NCBI GenBank assembly: GCA_945917765.1
Contig: CAMEHU010000012.1
Coordinates: forward strand, 1 to 43,905
Source: an uncultured Lachnospiraceae bacterium
GTDB lineage: Bacteria; Bacillota; Clostridia; TANB77; CAG-508
DNA length: 43,905 bases
Reading direction: 5' to 3'
Positions 17,300 to 25,106 of this stretch are shown piece by piece; positions within the stretch are counted from its first letter, which is position 1; every line of letters starts with the position of its first letter. The notes beneath the pieces were generated by a model that saw nothing but the letters and a program-made list of their open reading frames with translations, was not told the DNA's origin and did no database searches. Position numbers and translations under genes: made by a program.

Positions 17300-17347
17300 A
17301 AAAACCTCCAATCATATTATAAAAAAAATATGATTGGAGGTTTTTTT
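17300..17347 (+). terminator. Terminator hairpin that buries the peroxiredoxin ribosome binding site
   Basis: AAAAACCTCCAATCATATT (17300-17318) pairs perfectly over 19 bp with AATATGATTGGAGGTTTTT (17327-17345), followed by T. It ends the CobW transcript. The GGAGG of the peroxiredoxin gene (ATG 17348) lies inside the 3' arm, so the same structure would hide that site in read-through RNA. Confidence 0.88.
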
Positions 17348-17515
17348 ATGGATTATGAAATAATGATGAATGGTAATGTAAAATTAGGACAAATAGCTCC
17401 TGACTTTGAAGCTGAAACAACAATGGGAAATGTAAAATTGACAGATTATAGAGGAAAATGGCTTGTATTTTTTTCACATCCAGGTGATTTTACCCCAGTG
17501 TGGGCTGTAATATAG
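17348..17515 (+). pseudogene. 1-Cys peroxiredoxin, 5' fragment (interrupted by island)
   Basis: N-terminal part of a Prx6/AhpC-type peroxiredoxin: KLGQIAPDFEAETTMGNVKLTDYRGKWLVFFSHPGDFTPV. The family's next residue is the peroxidatic Cys (TPVCTTE). Here the frame leaves the gene at the 17491-17499 core and runs into island sequence (WAVI, stop). The missing part resumes at 24410 with TPVCTTE. The 48 codons to 17491 plus 175 from the right side would give a normal 223-aa enzyme. As it stands the fragment lacks the catalytic Cys and cannot act as a peroxidase. Confidence 0.92.
17491..17499 (+). other. attL core of the serine-recombinase island
   Basis: TACCCCAGT occurs here and at 24409-24417, exactly where the peroxiredoxin coding sequence breaks and resumes. 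The flanks diverge completely outside the repeat on the island side. Short identical cores of this kind are expected for large serine recombinases. Confidence 0.88.
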
Positions 17516-17636
17516 GGATATTTTTTAAGGCTTAGTATATATGTGGTTTGTTGCTGTTTTAGGTATTTGTTTTGCAGTAGGTTCGTCAAAGTGGTTAAGT
17601 TATATAATCCTTAAATGATTACATAACTCAATTACT

Positions 17637-17867
17637 TTGGCTGCTCTAAGTGGTAGTTTTTATATGAACAAACTATTTATAAAAGAAATTAACAGTTTGA
17701 AATTGAAGACATCTATTTCGTATAAGATATATAAAGCGGAAAAAATATATACTATGAATAAAGTTACTGAAATAGCTAGACTAGGTAGAACAAGAGTTAA
17801 TAAGATATTAAATAGAAATCAAGAATATACATTAAGATACGAACGAAAAAAAGGTACATATCTTTAA
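17637..17867 (+). CDS. Doubtful small ORF with a helix-turn-helix-like stretch
   Basis: Open for 76 codons. The most plausible internal start, ATG 17664, has no ribosome binding site. The part KVTEIARLGRTRVNKILNR has the spacing of a helix-turn-helix. It may be a remnant of an excisionase or regulator at the left end of the island, or chance. The rest of 17516-17977 shows only the phosphotransferase promoter. Confidence 0.25.
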   Translation: MAALSGSFYMNKLFIKEINSLKLKTSISYKIYKAEKIYTMNKVTEIARLGRTRVNKILNRNQEYTLRYERKKGTYL

Positions 17868-17927
17868 AGAGAAATGAATTATCTGGAAAATCAAAATTAT
17901 AAGGAGAATCAAAACAATTAGAAAAGA

Positions 17928-17956
17928 TTGACAAACTTTACATAATATTTTATAAA
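17928..17956 (+). promoter_or_regulatory. Promoter of the phosphotransferase gene
   Basis: Consensus TTGACA (17928-17933), a 17-bp spacer and TATAAA (17951-17956), 21 bp before the ATG. Confidence 0.8.
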
Positions 17957-17977
17957 CACCAATAAGGAGGAAATCAC

Positions 17978-18874
17978 ATGGAGAACTACTTAGATTTAAT
18001 CAATGACTATTTAAAGGAACGGAATGATTTAATGTGTTTTAATTCTTATAGTAATGATGTAAGATTATTCAAAAATCATATCGTAAAGACCTTTATTAGT
18101 CGAGAGCGGATGGAAAAATGTATTGTAGGATTGCAGATTATGAGCAATACTACAATAAATGTACCAACAGTGCAGTTTGTAAGTCCGGAAAGAAACGTAA
18201 TAGTTGAAAACTACATTGCGGGAGTTGCGCTAAATGAGTATACTACCCATTTAACAAAGAAGATTTTATACGAAATTGGAAGATTGATGGGGAATTTCCA
18301 TAATGTGAATGTTAGTAGTCACAATGATGAAAACACTTGGGTTGTTACGATTTTGGCAGATATGGGAGGAATTAGGCAAAAGTTAGCACCTTACGAAGAA
18401 GATTTCATCGAGAGTATGTTTTTTGTAGAAAATGAAAGCAAAAAAATATTTCAGGAGTTGCACTTTACATATGTTCACGGAGATTTCAGACCAGCAAATA
18501 TTATTTTTAGTCAAACGGAAGGAAAATATTATCTGATTGATTTTGAGAATTTTATGGTTGGCGATCCTACTCTTGATTTGTACAAGATGCTTAGCGTACT
18601 CAAGTCAAATGGAAATTATAACAGTGAAGATGTTACAGCGTTTTTAAATGGGTATTCAGATGTTAGAGCACTTCCTACAAAACTGGTTGATAAATGGACT
18701 TTTTATGACGTTTATTATTCATTAAGAAGTGTTCGAAGGGCAATCAATGATAATACTTTCAGAAATTCAGATGATAAATACATTAAGAATGCTGACATGA
18801 GTGCCCAGAGAAAAAATCCACAAACTCTTATGATGGCAAATTGGTTGGAAGAATATGTGAATAATTTACATTAA
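17978..18874 (+). CDS. Aminoglycoside phosphotransferase (APH)-family protein
   Basis: 298-aa kinase-like phosphotransferase. Brenner's motif is VHGDFRPANII (catalytic H167/D169 region) and the metal-binding Asp is in LIDFENFMVGDP (D188). The fold is shared by aminoglycoside, choline and homoserine kinases; the N-terminal lobe is short and does not match a known resistance enzyme, so the substrate is open. AAGGAGG lies just upstream of ATG 17978. Codon use differs from the host: it is the only gene in which I found in-frame CGG (codons 15 and 44) without a frameshift, which suggests recent acquisition from a source with a different codon preference. Confidence 0.82.
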   Translation: MENYLDLINDYLKERNDLMCFNSYSNDVRLFKNHIVKTFISRERMEKCIVGLQIMSNTTINVPTVQFVSPERNVIVENYIAGVALNEYTTHLTKKILYEIGRLMGNFHNVNVSSHNDENTWVVTILADMGGIRQKLAPYEEDFIESMFFVENESKKIFQELHFTYVHGDFRPANIIFSQTEGKYYLIDFENFMVGDPTLDLYKMLSVLKSNGNYNSEDVTAFLNGYSDVRALPTKLVDKWTFYDVYYSLRSVRRAINDNTFRNSDDKYIKNADMSAQRKNPQTLMMANWLEEYVNNLH

Positions 18875-18970
18875 GTGTGTTTGGGCAATGAAATATTTTC
18901 ATTGCCCACTATTTTAAAAATAGAAAAATATTTTCATAGTATAAAAATGGCAAATAGAAAAGGAGTATAT

Positions 18971-19603
18971 ATGATATTAGATGAAGGAGATATTATAACG
19001 AAAGAGAACTATGCCAATTATATGGGTGAGATAATTAAGGAAGGATTAGCAAATCCTGTGGTTAGAAAAATGTGTACACAGAGTAGAGGAATGAGTCCTG
19101 AGGATATAAAAAAAGTAGAAAAGGAATTTTGTAGATTTGTCGGATATTGCATATTATTTAGAAGTTCCAAAAATGTTGGTGAATATATGTTTCTGCATAA
19201 TAGGGAAGAACAAATGAGATTTCTTAAGGAGAAAATTGCAGAAAAATTAGGAATTCCTAAAGATGAGATTGACTTAATTTTCAAGAAATGTTGGGTTGAA
19301 TATAAGGATACTATACCATGTTTAATGTTTGTTCCAGTAAAAGATGTTGGGATAAATGATGATATTGAAATTGAACAATATTTAGATGATGAAGGTATGG
19401 AGTTATTATTTGATGATATTATTCTAGGAAAAGTTAATCCTGGGAAAAATTATTGTTGTAAAAAGTCAATTCAACCAGAAAAACTTTCATGTGTGGATTT
19501 ATCACCAATTCTTCCAAGATTTATTATTGGTAGAGAGAATACAAATGAAAGTACAGATGTTTTGAATCAATCAAATATTCAACATGGAGAAGATGAAAGA
19601 TAA
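18971..19603 (+). CDS. Unknown island protein, 210 aa
   Basis: I do not recognise this family. ATG 18971 has AAAAGGAG seven bases upstream; an upstream GTG at 18875, directly after the phosphotransferase stop, has no such site. It is soluble and acidic. The N-terminal half is helical (GEIIKEGLANPVVRKMCTQS, EKEFCRFVGYCILFRS), and the rest has several Cys (KKCWVEYKDTIPC, NYCCKKS). The C-terminal 30 residues look disordered. It is probably transcribed with the phosphotransferase upstream. A function cannot be assigned. Confidence 0.7.
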   Translation: MILDEGDIITKENYANYMGEIIKEGLANPVVRKMCTQSRGMSPEDIKKVEKEFCRFVGYCILFRSSKNVGEYMFLHNREEQMRFLKEKIAEKLGIPKDEIDLIFKKCWVEYKDTIPCLMFVPVKDVGINDDIEIEQYLDDEGMELLFDDIILGKVNPGKNYCCKKSIQPEKLSCVDLSPILPRFIIGRENTNESTDVLNQSNIQHGEDER

Positions 19604-19612
19604 AAAATACTG

Positions 19613-19641
19613 TTTAATAAATTTTAATATTGTTGTATAAT
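19613..19641 (+). promoter_or_regulatory. Promoter of the MYG1-like gene
   Basis: TTTAAT (19613-19618), a 17-bp spacer and TATAAT (19636-19641), 20 bp before the ATG. Confidence 0.65.
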
Positions 19642-19661
19642 GAATACCAAGGAGGTAAGGT

Positions 19662-20562
19662 ATGTGTTCAAATAAATATAAAAATATACAGTTAACCACT
19701 CAAATAGATGAAGCAAACTGTATAACGCACTCAGGTAGATTTCATGTCGACGATGTTATATCAACAATTTTTTTAAGTAAGATAATTGATAATGTAATCT
19801 TATCAAGAGTTCCTACTATAGGAAATAAAGATGTAAAAGATAAAATTGTTTATGATATAGGGTTAGGGGAGTTTGATCATCATCAAAAGAGTAGAAATGG
19901 TCAAAGAAATAATGGAATATTTTATTCATCTATAGGTCTATTATGGAGAAAATTTGGTAAGGAATACTTGAAGAAAATAGGAGTTAAATATATAGATAAA
20001 ACATTTGAATATATGGATAGGGAATTAATACAAAATATCGATGCAGCAGACAATATGCAATTTGAATATGTAGAGAACAAAATATCGCCAGATTTTATTA
20101 AGCTGTGTAATCCTCGGATGGAATGAAGATATCTCAGAAGATGAGGCTTTTGTGAATGCACTAAGCTTAGCTGATGGATTTTGGGAGGTTTATATAAAAA
20201 ATGCAATAGCCGAAGTAGAAGGAATAGAAGTTGTTTTAGATAAAGCATCAAATTGTAAAGATTATTATTTAATATTTGACAAAGAAATGCCATACAAAAA
20301 AGCATTTCAGCTATCTGATAATAAGAAAATAAAATATGTAATATATAAATCTAGAAGGGAAGGATACGAAATTAGAACTGTGATAGATTCATGTAAATTT
20401 AAAGATGAAATAGTTTTGTCTAAGGACATAAATGATTCAAAAAAAATAACGGGAATAAATGAATTAACATATGTAGATAATCACGGAAAACTATGTTGTA
20501 CGGAAACTTTAGATAGTGCAATTCAACTTGTAAAATATAATGAAAATAAAATAAAAGTATAA
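19662..20562 (+). pseudogene. MYG1/UPF0160-like hydrolase, +1 frameshift
   Basis: Relative of MYG1, a DHH-like metal-dependent hydrolase reported as a 3'-5' RNA exonuclease in eukaryotes. The opening THSGRFHVDDVISTIFL and the VYDIGLGEFDHHQKS and YSSIGLLWRKFG blocks hold the metal-binding His/Asp residues. The frame ends at 20126 (NPRME, stop). Removing one C at 20115 gives NPGWNEDISEDEAF and joins it to the distal frame, for a 299-aa protein of normal family length. At the break the upstream frame reads CCT CGG ATG and the repaired frame CCT GGA TGG; the family has NPxWN here. AAGGAGGTAAGG precedes the ATG. The HD gene follows 12 bp downstream. Confidence 0.82.
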
Positions 20563-20574
20563 GGAGGATTTTTT

Positions 20575-21423
20575 ATGCCATATCAATTTTTAGATAGTAA
20601 TAGCCAGTTTTCCAAATCATTTAATGCAATTTCAGAAAGTGATTTTTATAAAGGATTAACTCCAGAACTGGGGTATCAACATAAGATAGGACATATTCAG
20701 AAAGTTATGTTATTTTCACAAATTATTGCGTTAAGTGAGAATTTAGATGAAAGACAAATGAGAATTTTATTAGCCTCAGCTGCTTTCCATGATTCTGGTA
20801 GAACAAAAGATAGAGATAATGGTGAACATGGAGTTCTTAGTGCAGAAATTGCAGGGAACTATTTTAAAGAAAATTCAATTAATCCATACGGAATAACACA
20901 AGATGAAATAGGGATTGTTCAAGTAGCGATTGCTTATCATGTTATTAACGATACTATTCCAGGAGAAGTAGATGAGAAAATAATGTTAAAGCTATGTAGA
21001 GATTATGGCGTAGATGAGACCGAAGATTTAGAAAAGATAAAACAAGTATCTGCTATAATAAAGGACGCAGATGCTTTAGATAGAGCAAGATTTTCGTCAA
21101 AATTATCATCTAGAAATAGTCTAGATCCAAAATTGTTAAGAACTGAAACAGCTAAAAAGAATTCTATTATGGAGTTTGCAATGAAAATTAATCAAGCATA
21201 CGCTGGATATATATTAAGAGAAAATTATCCAAATGAACCAATTGAACAAGGTGATAATGCAAAAACACTACAATTTTTAAGATATGATTATAAAGTAAAA
21301 AATGGTGGAGTGCGTAAAGTAGAAAAAGATGTTCCAGTAAGATTCGTAATATCTATGCTTAGCGAGATTTTGAAGTCTATGATAGAAAAAGATAAAATAG
21401 AAGACAATGAATTAGAATTGTAA
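20575..21423 (+). CDS. HD-domain phosphohydrolase, island cargo
   Basis: 282-aa HD-superfamily protein. Metal ligands are visible as the His in KIGHIQKVMLFS, the HD pair in AAFHDSGRTKD, H in GEHGVLSAEIA, H in AIAYHVIND and the distal Asp in IIKDADALDRARF. This fits a metal-dependent phosphohydrolase acting on nucleotides or related phosphoesters. AAGGAGG precedes ATG 20575, only 12 bp after the MYG1-like gene, so the two form an operon. Pairing of an RNase-like and a nucleotide-hydrolase-like enzyme on a mobile island may indicate a defence or nucleotide-related function, but this is inference. Confidence 0.85.
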   Translation: MPYQFLDSNSQFSKSFNAISESDFYKGLTPELGYQHKIGHIQKVMLFSQIIALSENLDERQMRILLASAAFHDSGRTKDRDNGEHGVLSAEIAGNYFKENSINPYGITQDEIGIVQVAIAYHVINDTIPGEVDEKIMLKLCRDYGVDETEDLEKIKQVSAIIKDADALDRARFSSKLSSRNSLDPKLLRTETAKKNSIMEFAMKINQAYAGYILRENYPNEPIEQGDNAKTLQFLRYDYKVKNGGVRKVEKDVPVRFVISMLSEILKSMIEKDKIEDNELEL

Positions 21424-21468
21424 TTTCAATATATAAACACTGAATTTAAGAATTTGTTTAATAGTAGG

Positions 21469-21500
21469 ACTCTTCAGCACCTGATGTTGAAGAGTTTTTT
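21469..21500 (+). terminator. Terminator after the HD gene
   Basis: ACTCTTCA pairs with TGAAGAGT, followed by six T. Confidence 0.88.
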
Positions 21501-22005
21501 ATGATATTAAAATGGAATTAAAAGATATTTTATGATAGGTTATGCAAAATTAATACCAGATTTTACGGCAAAAGTCCCACTGGGACATTTATATGAATAA
21601 AAAATAGGATAAAAAAGTAAGAACAAAAAACATAGGACAAATAAAGAAGGACTAGAATATTGAAAATTTGATAGTATAATAGGTATAGTGGAGAAAACAA
21701 AAACAACTCCACTATTTATTTTGCGCAAAAATGTAATAAAAAATGTCTGACAAATGTCATACAAATTAGTGGCTTGTAATACTAGTTAAAGGCTCTGCCT
21801 TCAAGCTGTTTAACGTTATCTGTCCGACAACTATTCTTGCTCTACGAGTTAATTATGAAAAAATTAGAAAGAGATATCTAGAATTGAAGTGACACCTAAA
21901 ATGTTCACATCAAAATTAGATATTTCTTTTTATGCAATTGAGCCCTTACAGAAATATGCAAAGAAAAGAATAGTACATACTGAAAAAATTGAAAGGAGGT
22001 AAAAT
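21501..22005. other. Non-coding stretch upstream of the recombinase module
   Basis: No convincing gene. It contains a tight palindrome GTCCCA-C-TGGGAC (about 21574-21586), a terminator-like hairpin ATAGTGGAG...CTCCACTAT with a T-rich tail (21685-21715) just after a TATAAT (21675-21680), and short repeats of TGTCTGACA/TGTCATAC (about 21746-21765). These may regulate the recombinase module or form a small RNA; I cannot decide which. Confidence 0.4.
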
Positions 22006-22200
22006 ATTGTAAAAAATGCCAATACCTATAATTGTGAACGACTCTCTCCAATAGCTACAAATAACTATATAAGTGGTCAAAAGGAGCTATCACCTATAGT
22101 GAATAAGTGTAAAGATATAAAAAGAAATATAACAAATAAAAATAATTATATAGAAAGAGAGTATCCAGACGAATACTGGAATCAATTCTATGTAAATTGA
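22006..22200 (+). CDS. Small protein, possible ATT start
   Basis: A 64-codon frame begins directly after a perfect AAAGGAGG (21992-21999). It contains the sequence-like stretches NTYNCERLSPIATNNYISG and YPDEYWNQFYVN, ending at TGA 22200. No ATG, GTG or TTG occurs in frame at the right distance. The codon seven bases after the ribosome binding site is ATT, a rare start, or the original ATG has been lost. Placed before the recombinase gene, as small accessory ORFs often are. I do not know its function. Confidence 0.45.
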   Translation: MVKNANTYNCERLSPIATNNYISGQKELSPIVNKCKDIKRNITNKNNYIEREYPDEYWNQFYVN

Positions 22201-22314
22201 AATTACTATTTTAATAATATAGAGGATTAATGCATACGTTTTAAATTTTATAAGTAGAGAAGAAAAAAGAATATATATATTCTAAAAACATAATATATAC
22301 TACGGAGGAACATT

Positions 22315-22527
22315 ATGAGAGTACTGAAATCAAAATACAATCAAATTACATATATTCAAATATATCTCACCAAAGAAGAAATGCAAAATGAAGTAACACA
22401 AGAAAAAATAAAAGAAATAAAAAGCACAAATACCAAGGTAGCTATATTTGTAAGCGGATATAATGATTATTTAAAAATATTAGAAAAAATTATTATGTTT
22501 GAGGTGGAAAAAGACAATGCGATGTAA
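22315..22527 (+). CDS. Small recombinase-associated protein, 70 aa
   Basis: 70-aa charged protein (YIQIYLTKEEMQNE..., KVAIFVSGYNDYLKILEKII) with an alpha/beta look. ACGGAGGAA lies just upstream of ATG 22315. It sits 88 bp before the serine recombinase and probably belongs to the same transcript. Small ORFs in this position often assist or regulate integration and excision, but I do not recognise a directionality factor here. Confidence 0.6.
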   Translation: MRVLKSKYNQITYIQIYLTKEEMQNEVTQEKIKEIKSTNTKVAIFVSGYNDYLKILEKIIMFEVEKDNAM

Positions 22528-22615
22528 TATAATGAGTTTAATATCTAAAACAGCAATTTACATATATATCAAGCTAAACAATAATTTCTAAAAGAAACGA
22601 AAGGAGCGGATATAT

Positions 22616-24191
22616 ATGAGAGTAGTAGGATATTGTAGATTAAGCAGAGATGAAGACAAAGAAAATTATTCAAGCATAGAAGAACAGAAAGTAATACTTC
22701 AAGACTATGCAATAACTAGGGGTTGGAGAATATCGGAAGATGATTTCTACATAGATGACAATTTTTCAGGTTATACTTTAGATAGACCAGAGTTCTCAAA
22801 AATGATTAAAAAAGTACATACTGGAGAAATAGATGTTGTACTAGCAAAAGATCTTTCAAGAATAGGCAGAAATAATGGCAAAGTTTTAGTATTAATAGAT
22901 GAGTTCAAAAATATGCAAAAAAATTTAATATTAGTGTCAGAAATGGGAGGAAGTTATGATGTTCTAAATGATAGAGATGACACAATAGGAATTACAACTT
23001 GGTACAATGAAAGATATGTAAAAGACTGTTCTAAAAAGACAAGAGACCATATGTATTCAAAACAAAAAACAGGAAGACTTATAATGGGAAATCATTATGG
23101 ATATATAAAAGATAAAGATGACCCAACTAAACTTTATATAGATGAAGATATAAAGCCTGTTATTCAACTCATTTTTAAATTATACATAGATGGCTATGGA
23201 ATGAAGAAAATAACAGACATACTAAATGAAAAATATAGCTATCCAACGCCATCTGTATATTATCAAAAAAAACATTTAGAAAGAGGACGTATTTATAAAC
23301 ACCCAGTTCAAAAACTATGGTCAGATTATATGATAAAAAATATTCTTGGTAATGACATATATTGTGGAACCTTAAGAACACACAAAAAGAAGACTTTATC
23401 AATTAGAGGTAAAGCAATAAAATTGCCAGAAAGCGAACACTTTATCTTTGAAAATCATCACGAGGCAATAATATCACCAGAAACATTTAAGCTAGCAAAT
23501 GAAATAAGAAAAAGAAAAGTAGCTATGAGCTCAAAAAGTCGGAAGGGCAAAACGAAACTATTTCTTTGGAGGATTTTGCAAATGTGCAGAATGTGGTAGA
23601 GCAGCATCCGGAATGGTTATTAGAAGAAAGAATAACAAAAAAGCTTATGAATGTAACGACTATAAAAAATATGGACCAAAAAGATGTAAGGTGCACGAAG
23701 TGCCAGAAGAAGATATGTGGATTCAATTTAAAGAGTTTTTAAAAGCAACGAGAATGGTCTATTTTAACAAAATAAATGAAATCAGGGTCTCACATTGTCA
23801 AAAGAATAAACAAAACAATAAAAAGAAATTACAACAAGAATTAGAACAGACCAACTTAGAATATAAAATGTTATTACAACAGAAAATAAAAGACTTATCA
23901 ACGATAATCAATATAGAACAAAGAGAACTTATAACAGATACATATACTAAATTGGAAAAAGAAAAACTAGATACTATAATTAAATTAAAGAAAATGCTTG
24001 AAAAGCAAGAAGAACAATTAATTACAGAAAAAATAGAAAACATTAAAACGGCAATAAACTATTTTGATGAAATAATTAATTGTGAAGAACCAAGCAGAGC
24101 AATGCTTGAATACATAATCGATACAGTATGGATTTATCATGACAAGACTGTAAAATTTGATTTGAAAGCTAATATTAAGTTACTGACATAG
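22616..24191 (+). pseudogene. Large serine recombinase, +1 frameshift
   Basis: Integrase of the island. The N-terminal resolvase domain shows GYCRLSRDEDKENYSS with the nucleophile Ser10, and AKDLSRIGRNN with the catalytic Arg. The recombinase domain (about residues 160-270) and a zinc ribbon with Cys pairs in FCKCAECGR and YECNDYKKYGPKRCK follow, then a coiled-coil region. The first frame stops at 23599. Removing one C at 23540 (AGT CGG AAG becoming AGT GGA AGG) gives KSGRAKRNYFFGGFCKCAECG and a continuous 524-aa protein of normal size. The shift could also lie a few codons later, but the family-like RNYFFGGF supports this point. The ribosome binding site is AAAGGAG. If the frame is truly broken the island is fixed in place. 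Confidence 0.88.
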
Positions 24192-24408
24192 TACAAATAG
24201 AATTTTTAATTAATCAACAGTAATTTAAATTTTGTAATAAAAAAACACAAATATGTTTAGGGATTCAGAAGAGATTATAAGGGTTATCTAGATTTAATTA
24301 ACCCAAAATTGTATAGTAGCCAAACTTGTCTGAAGTATGTGTGATAGGAAATATATTAACAACGGAGTACGAGGCGTGCAGTTTGGCAGATACCCATATT
24401 AAGGAGCA

Positions 24409-24417
24409 TACCCCAGT
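24409..24417 (+). other. attR core of the island
   Basis: Second copy of TACCCCAGT. To its right the peroxiredoxin frame resumes (ACC CCA GTA TGT, T-P-V-C); to its left is island DNA. The 24192-24408 stretch has no gene and probably holds the recombinase arm of the site. Confidence 0.88.
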
Positions 24418-24938
24418 ATGTACAACAGAAATTATAGCCTTTTCAAAAGCAAATAAATATTTCGAAAATATAAATACCTGTTTATTACGGTTTAAGTGTA
24501 GATTCAAATCCATCTCATTTAGAATGGTTGTATAATATATATTGTATGACAGGAATTACAGTGCCATTTCCGATAATATCAGATAGAAATGGACAAATTT
24601 CAAGGAAATATGGAATGATAGCATCAGATATAAGTAATACAGAAACAGTAAGGAATGTTTTTATAATTGATGATAAAGGAAGAATACGAACTATATTAGT
24701 GTACCCAATGAATGTAGGAAGATGGATTCCAGAGATTTTAAGAATTGTAAAAGCTTTACAAACTGCAGATTATAATCATTCAGCAACTCCTGCCAATTGG
24801 CTACCATGCAATCCAGTGATTGTGCCAATTCCAGAAACGTTTAAAGGATTAATGAAGAGAAATAAAGAAATTGAAACTAATAATAATGGAATAAGTTGGT
24901 ATTTGAGTTTTAAAAAATCTGAAAATTGTGATAATTAA
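24409..24938 (+). pseudogene. 1-Cys peroxiredoxin, 3' fragment with a frameshift
   Basis: Continuation of the gene cut at 17491. It begins TPVCTTEIIAFSKANKYF with the peroxidatic Cys. After NTCLL the frame is lost by one extra C at 24488 (TTA CGG TTT). Without it the sequence reads LLGLSVDSNPSHLEWLY and continues to GITVPFPIISDRNG, the RNVFIIDDKGRIRTI strand and the C-terminal Prx6-type dimerisation arm ending at 24938. The length and frame join exactly with the 5' fragment. It has no start signal of its own. The cell therefore lacks this peroxidase unless another copy exists. Confidence 0.9.
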
Positions 24939-24951
24939 AATATTCACTGTA

Positions 24952-25005
24952 ATTTCACATAGATTTCACAATAAGATGGTATATTATAAAAAAATATGTT
25001 ATAAT
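24952..25005 (+). promoter_or_regulatory. Direct repeats and promoter before the DedA-like gene
   Basis: ATTTCACA occurs twice (24952-24959, 24963-24970) at an 11-bp pitch, the spacing used by PhoB/OmpR-type regulators. About 30 bp downstream is an extended -10, TGTTATAAT (24997-25005), with no good -35. An activator site is plausible, but the regulator is not shown. Confidence 0.4.
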
Positions 25006-25106
25006 TATTTTATCAAACAATAAAGTAGTAAAAAAATAGCAAAAAAAGTATAAAAAGGAAAGGAGCAATACATATAAAAAGCATTAAATGTATTGAAAAT
25101 ATATAA

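Larger units (their letters stand above)
17491..24417 (+). mobile_element. 6.9-kb genomic island inserted in a peroxiredoxin gene
   Basis: Bounded by the direct repeat TACCCCAGT, with a unit of 6918 bp from core to core. The recombinase gene lies next to the right boundary. Cargo: aminoglycoside phosphotransferase-like protein, unknown 210-aa protein, MYG1-like hydrolase (frameshifted), HD hydrolase and two small proteins next to the recombinase. No relaxase, replication or capsid gene is visible, so it is an integrating island rather than a conjugative element or phage. Joining the outside sequences rebuilds a perfect peroxiredoxin frame across the break, which identifies the attB site. Confidence 0.9.

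Noticed and set aside
24326-24535. 69-codon frame across the right island junction
   Set aside because: It mixes attR arm sequence with the peroxiredoxin fragment before its frameshift. It has no ribosome binding site and is described as part of the pseudogene.
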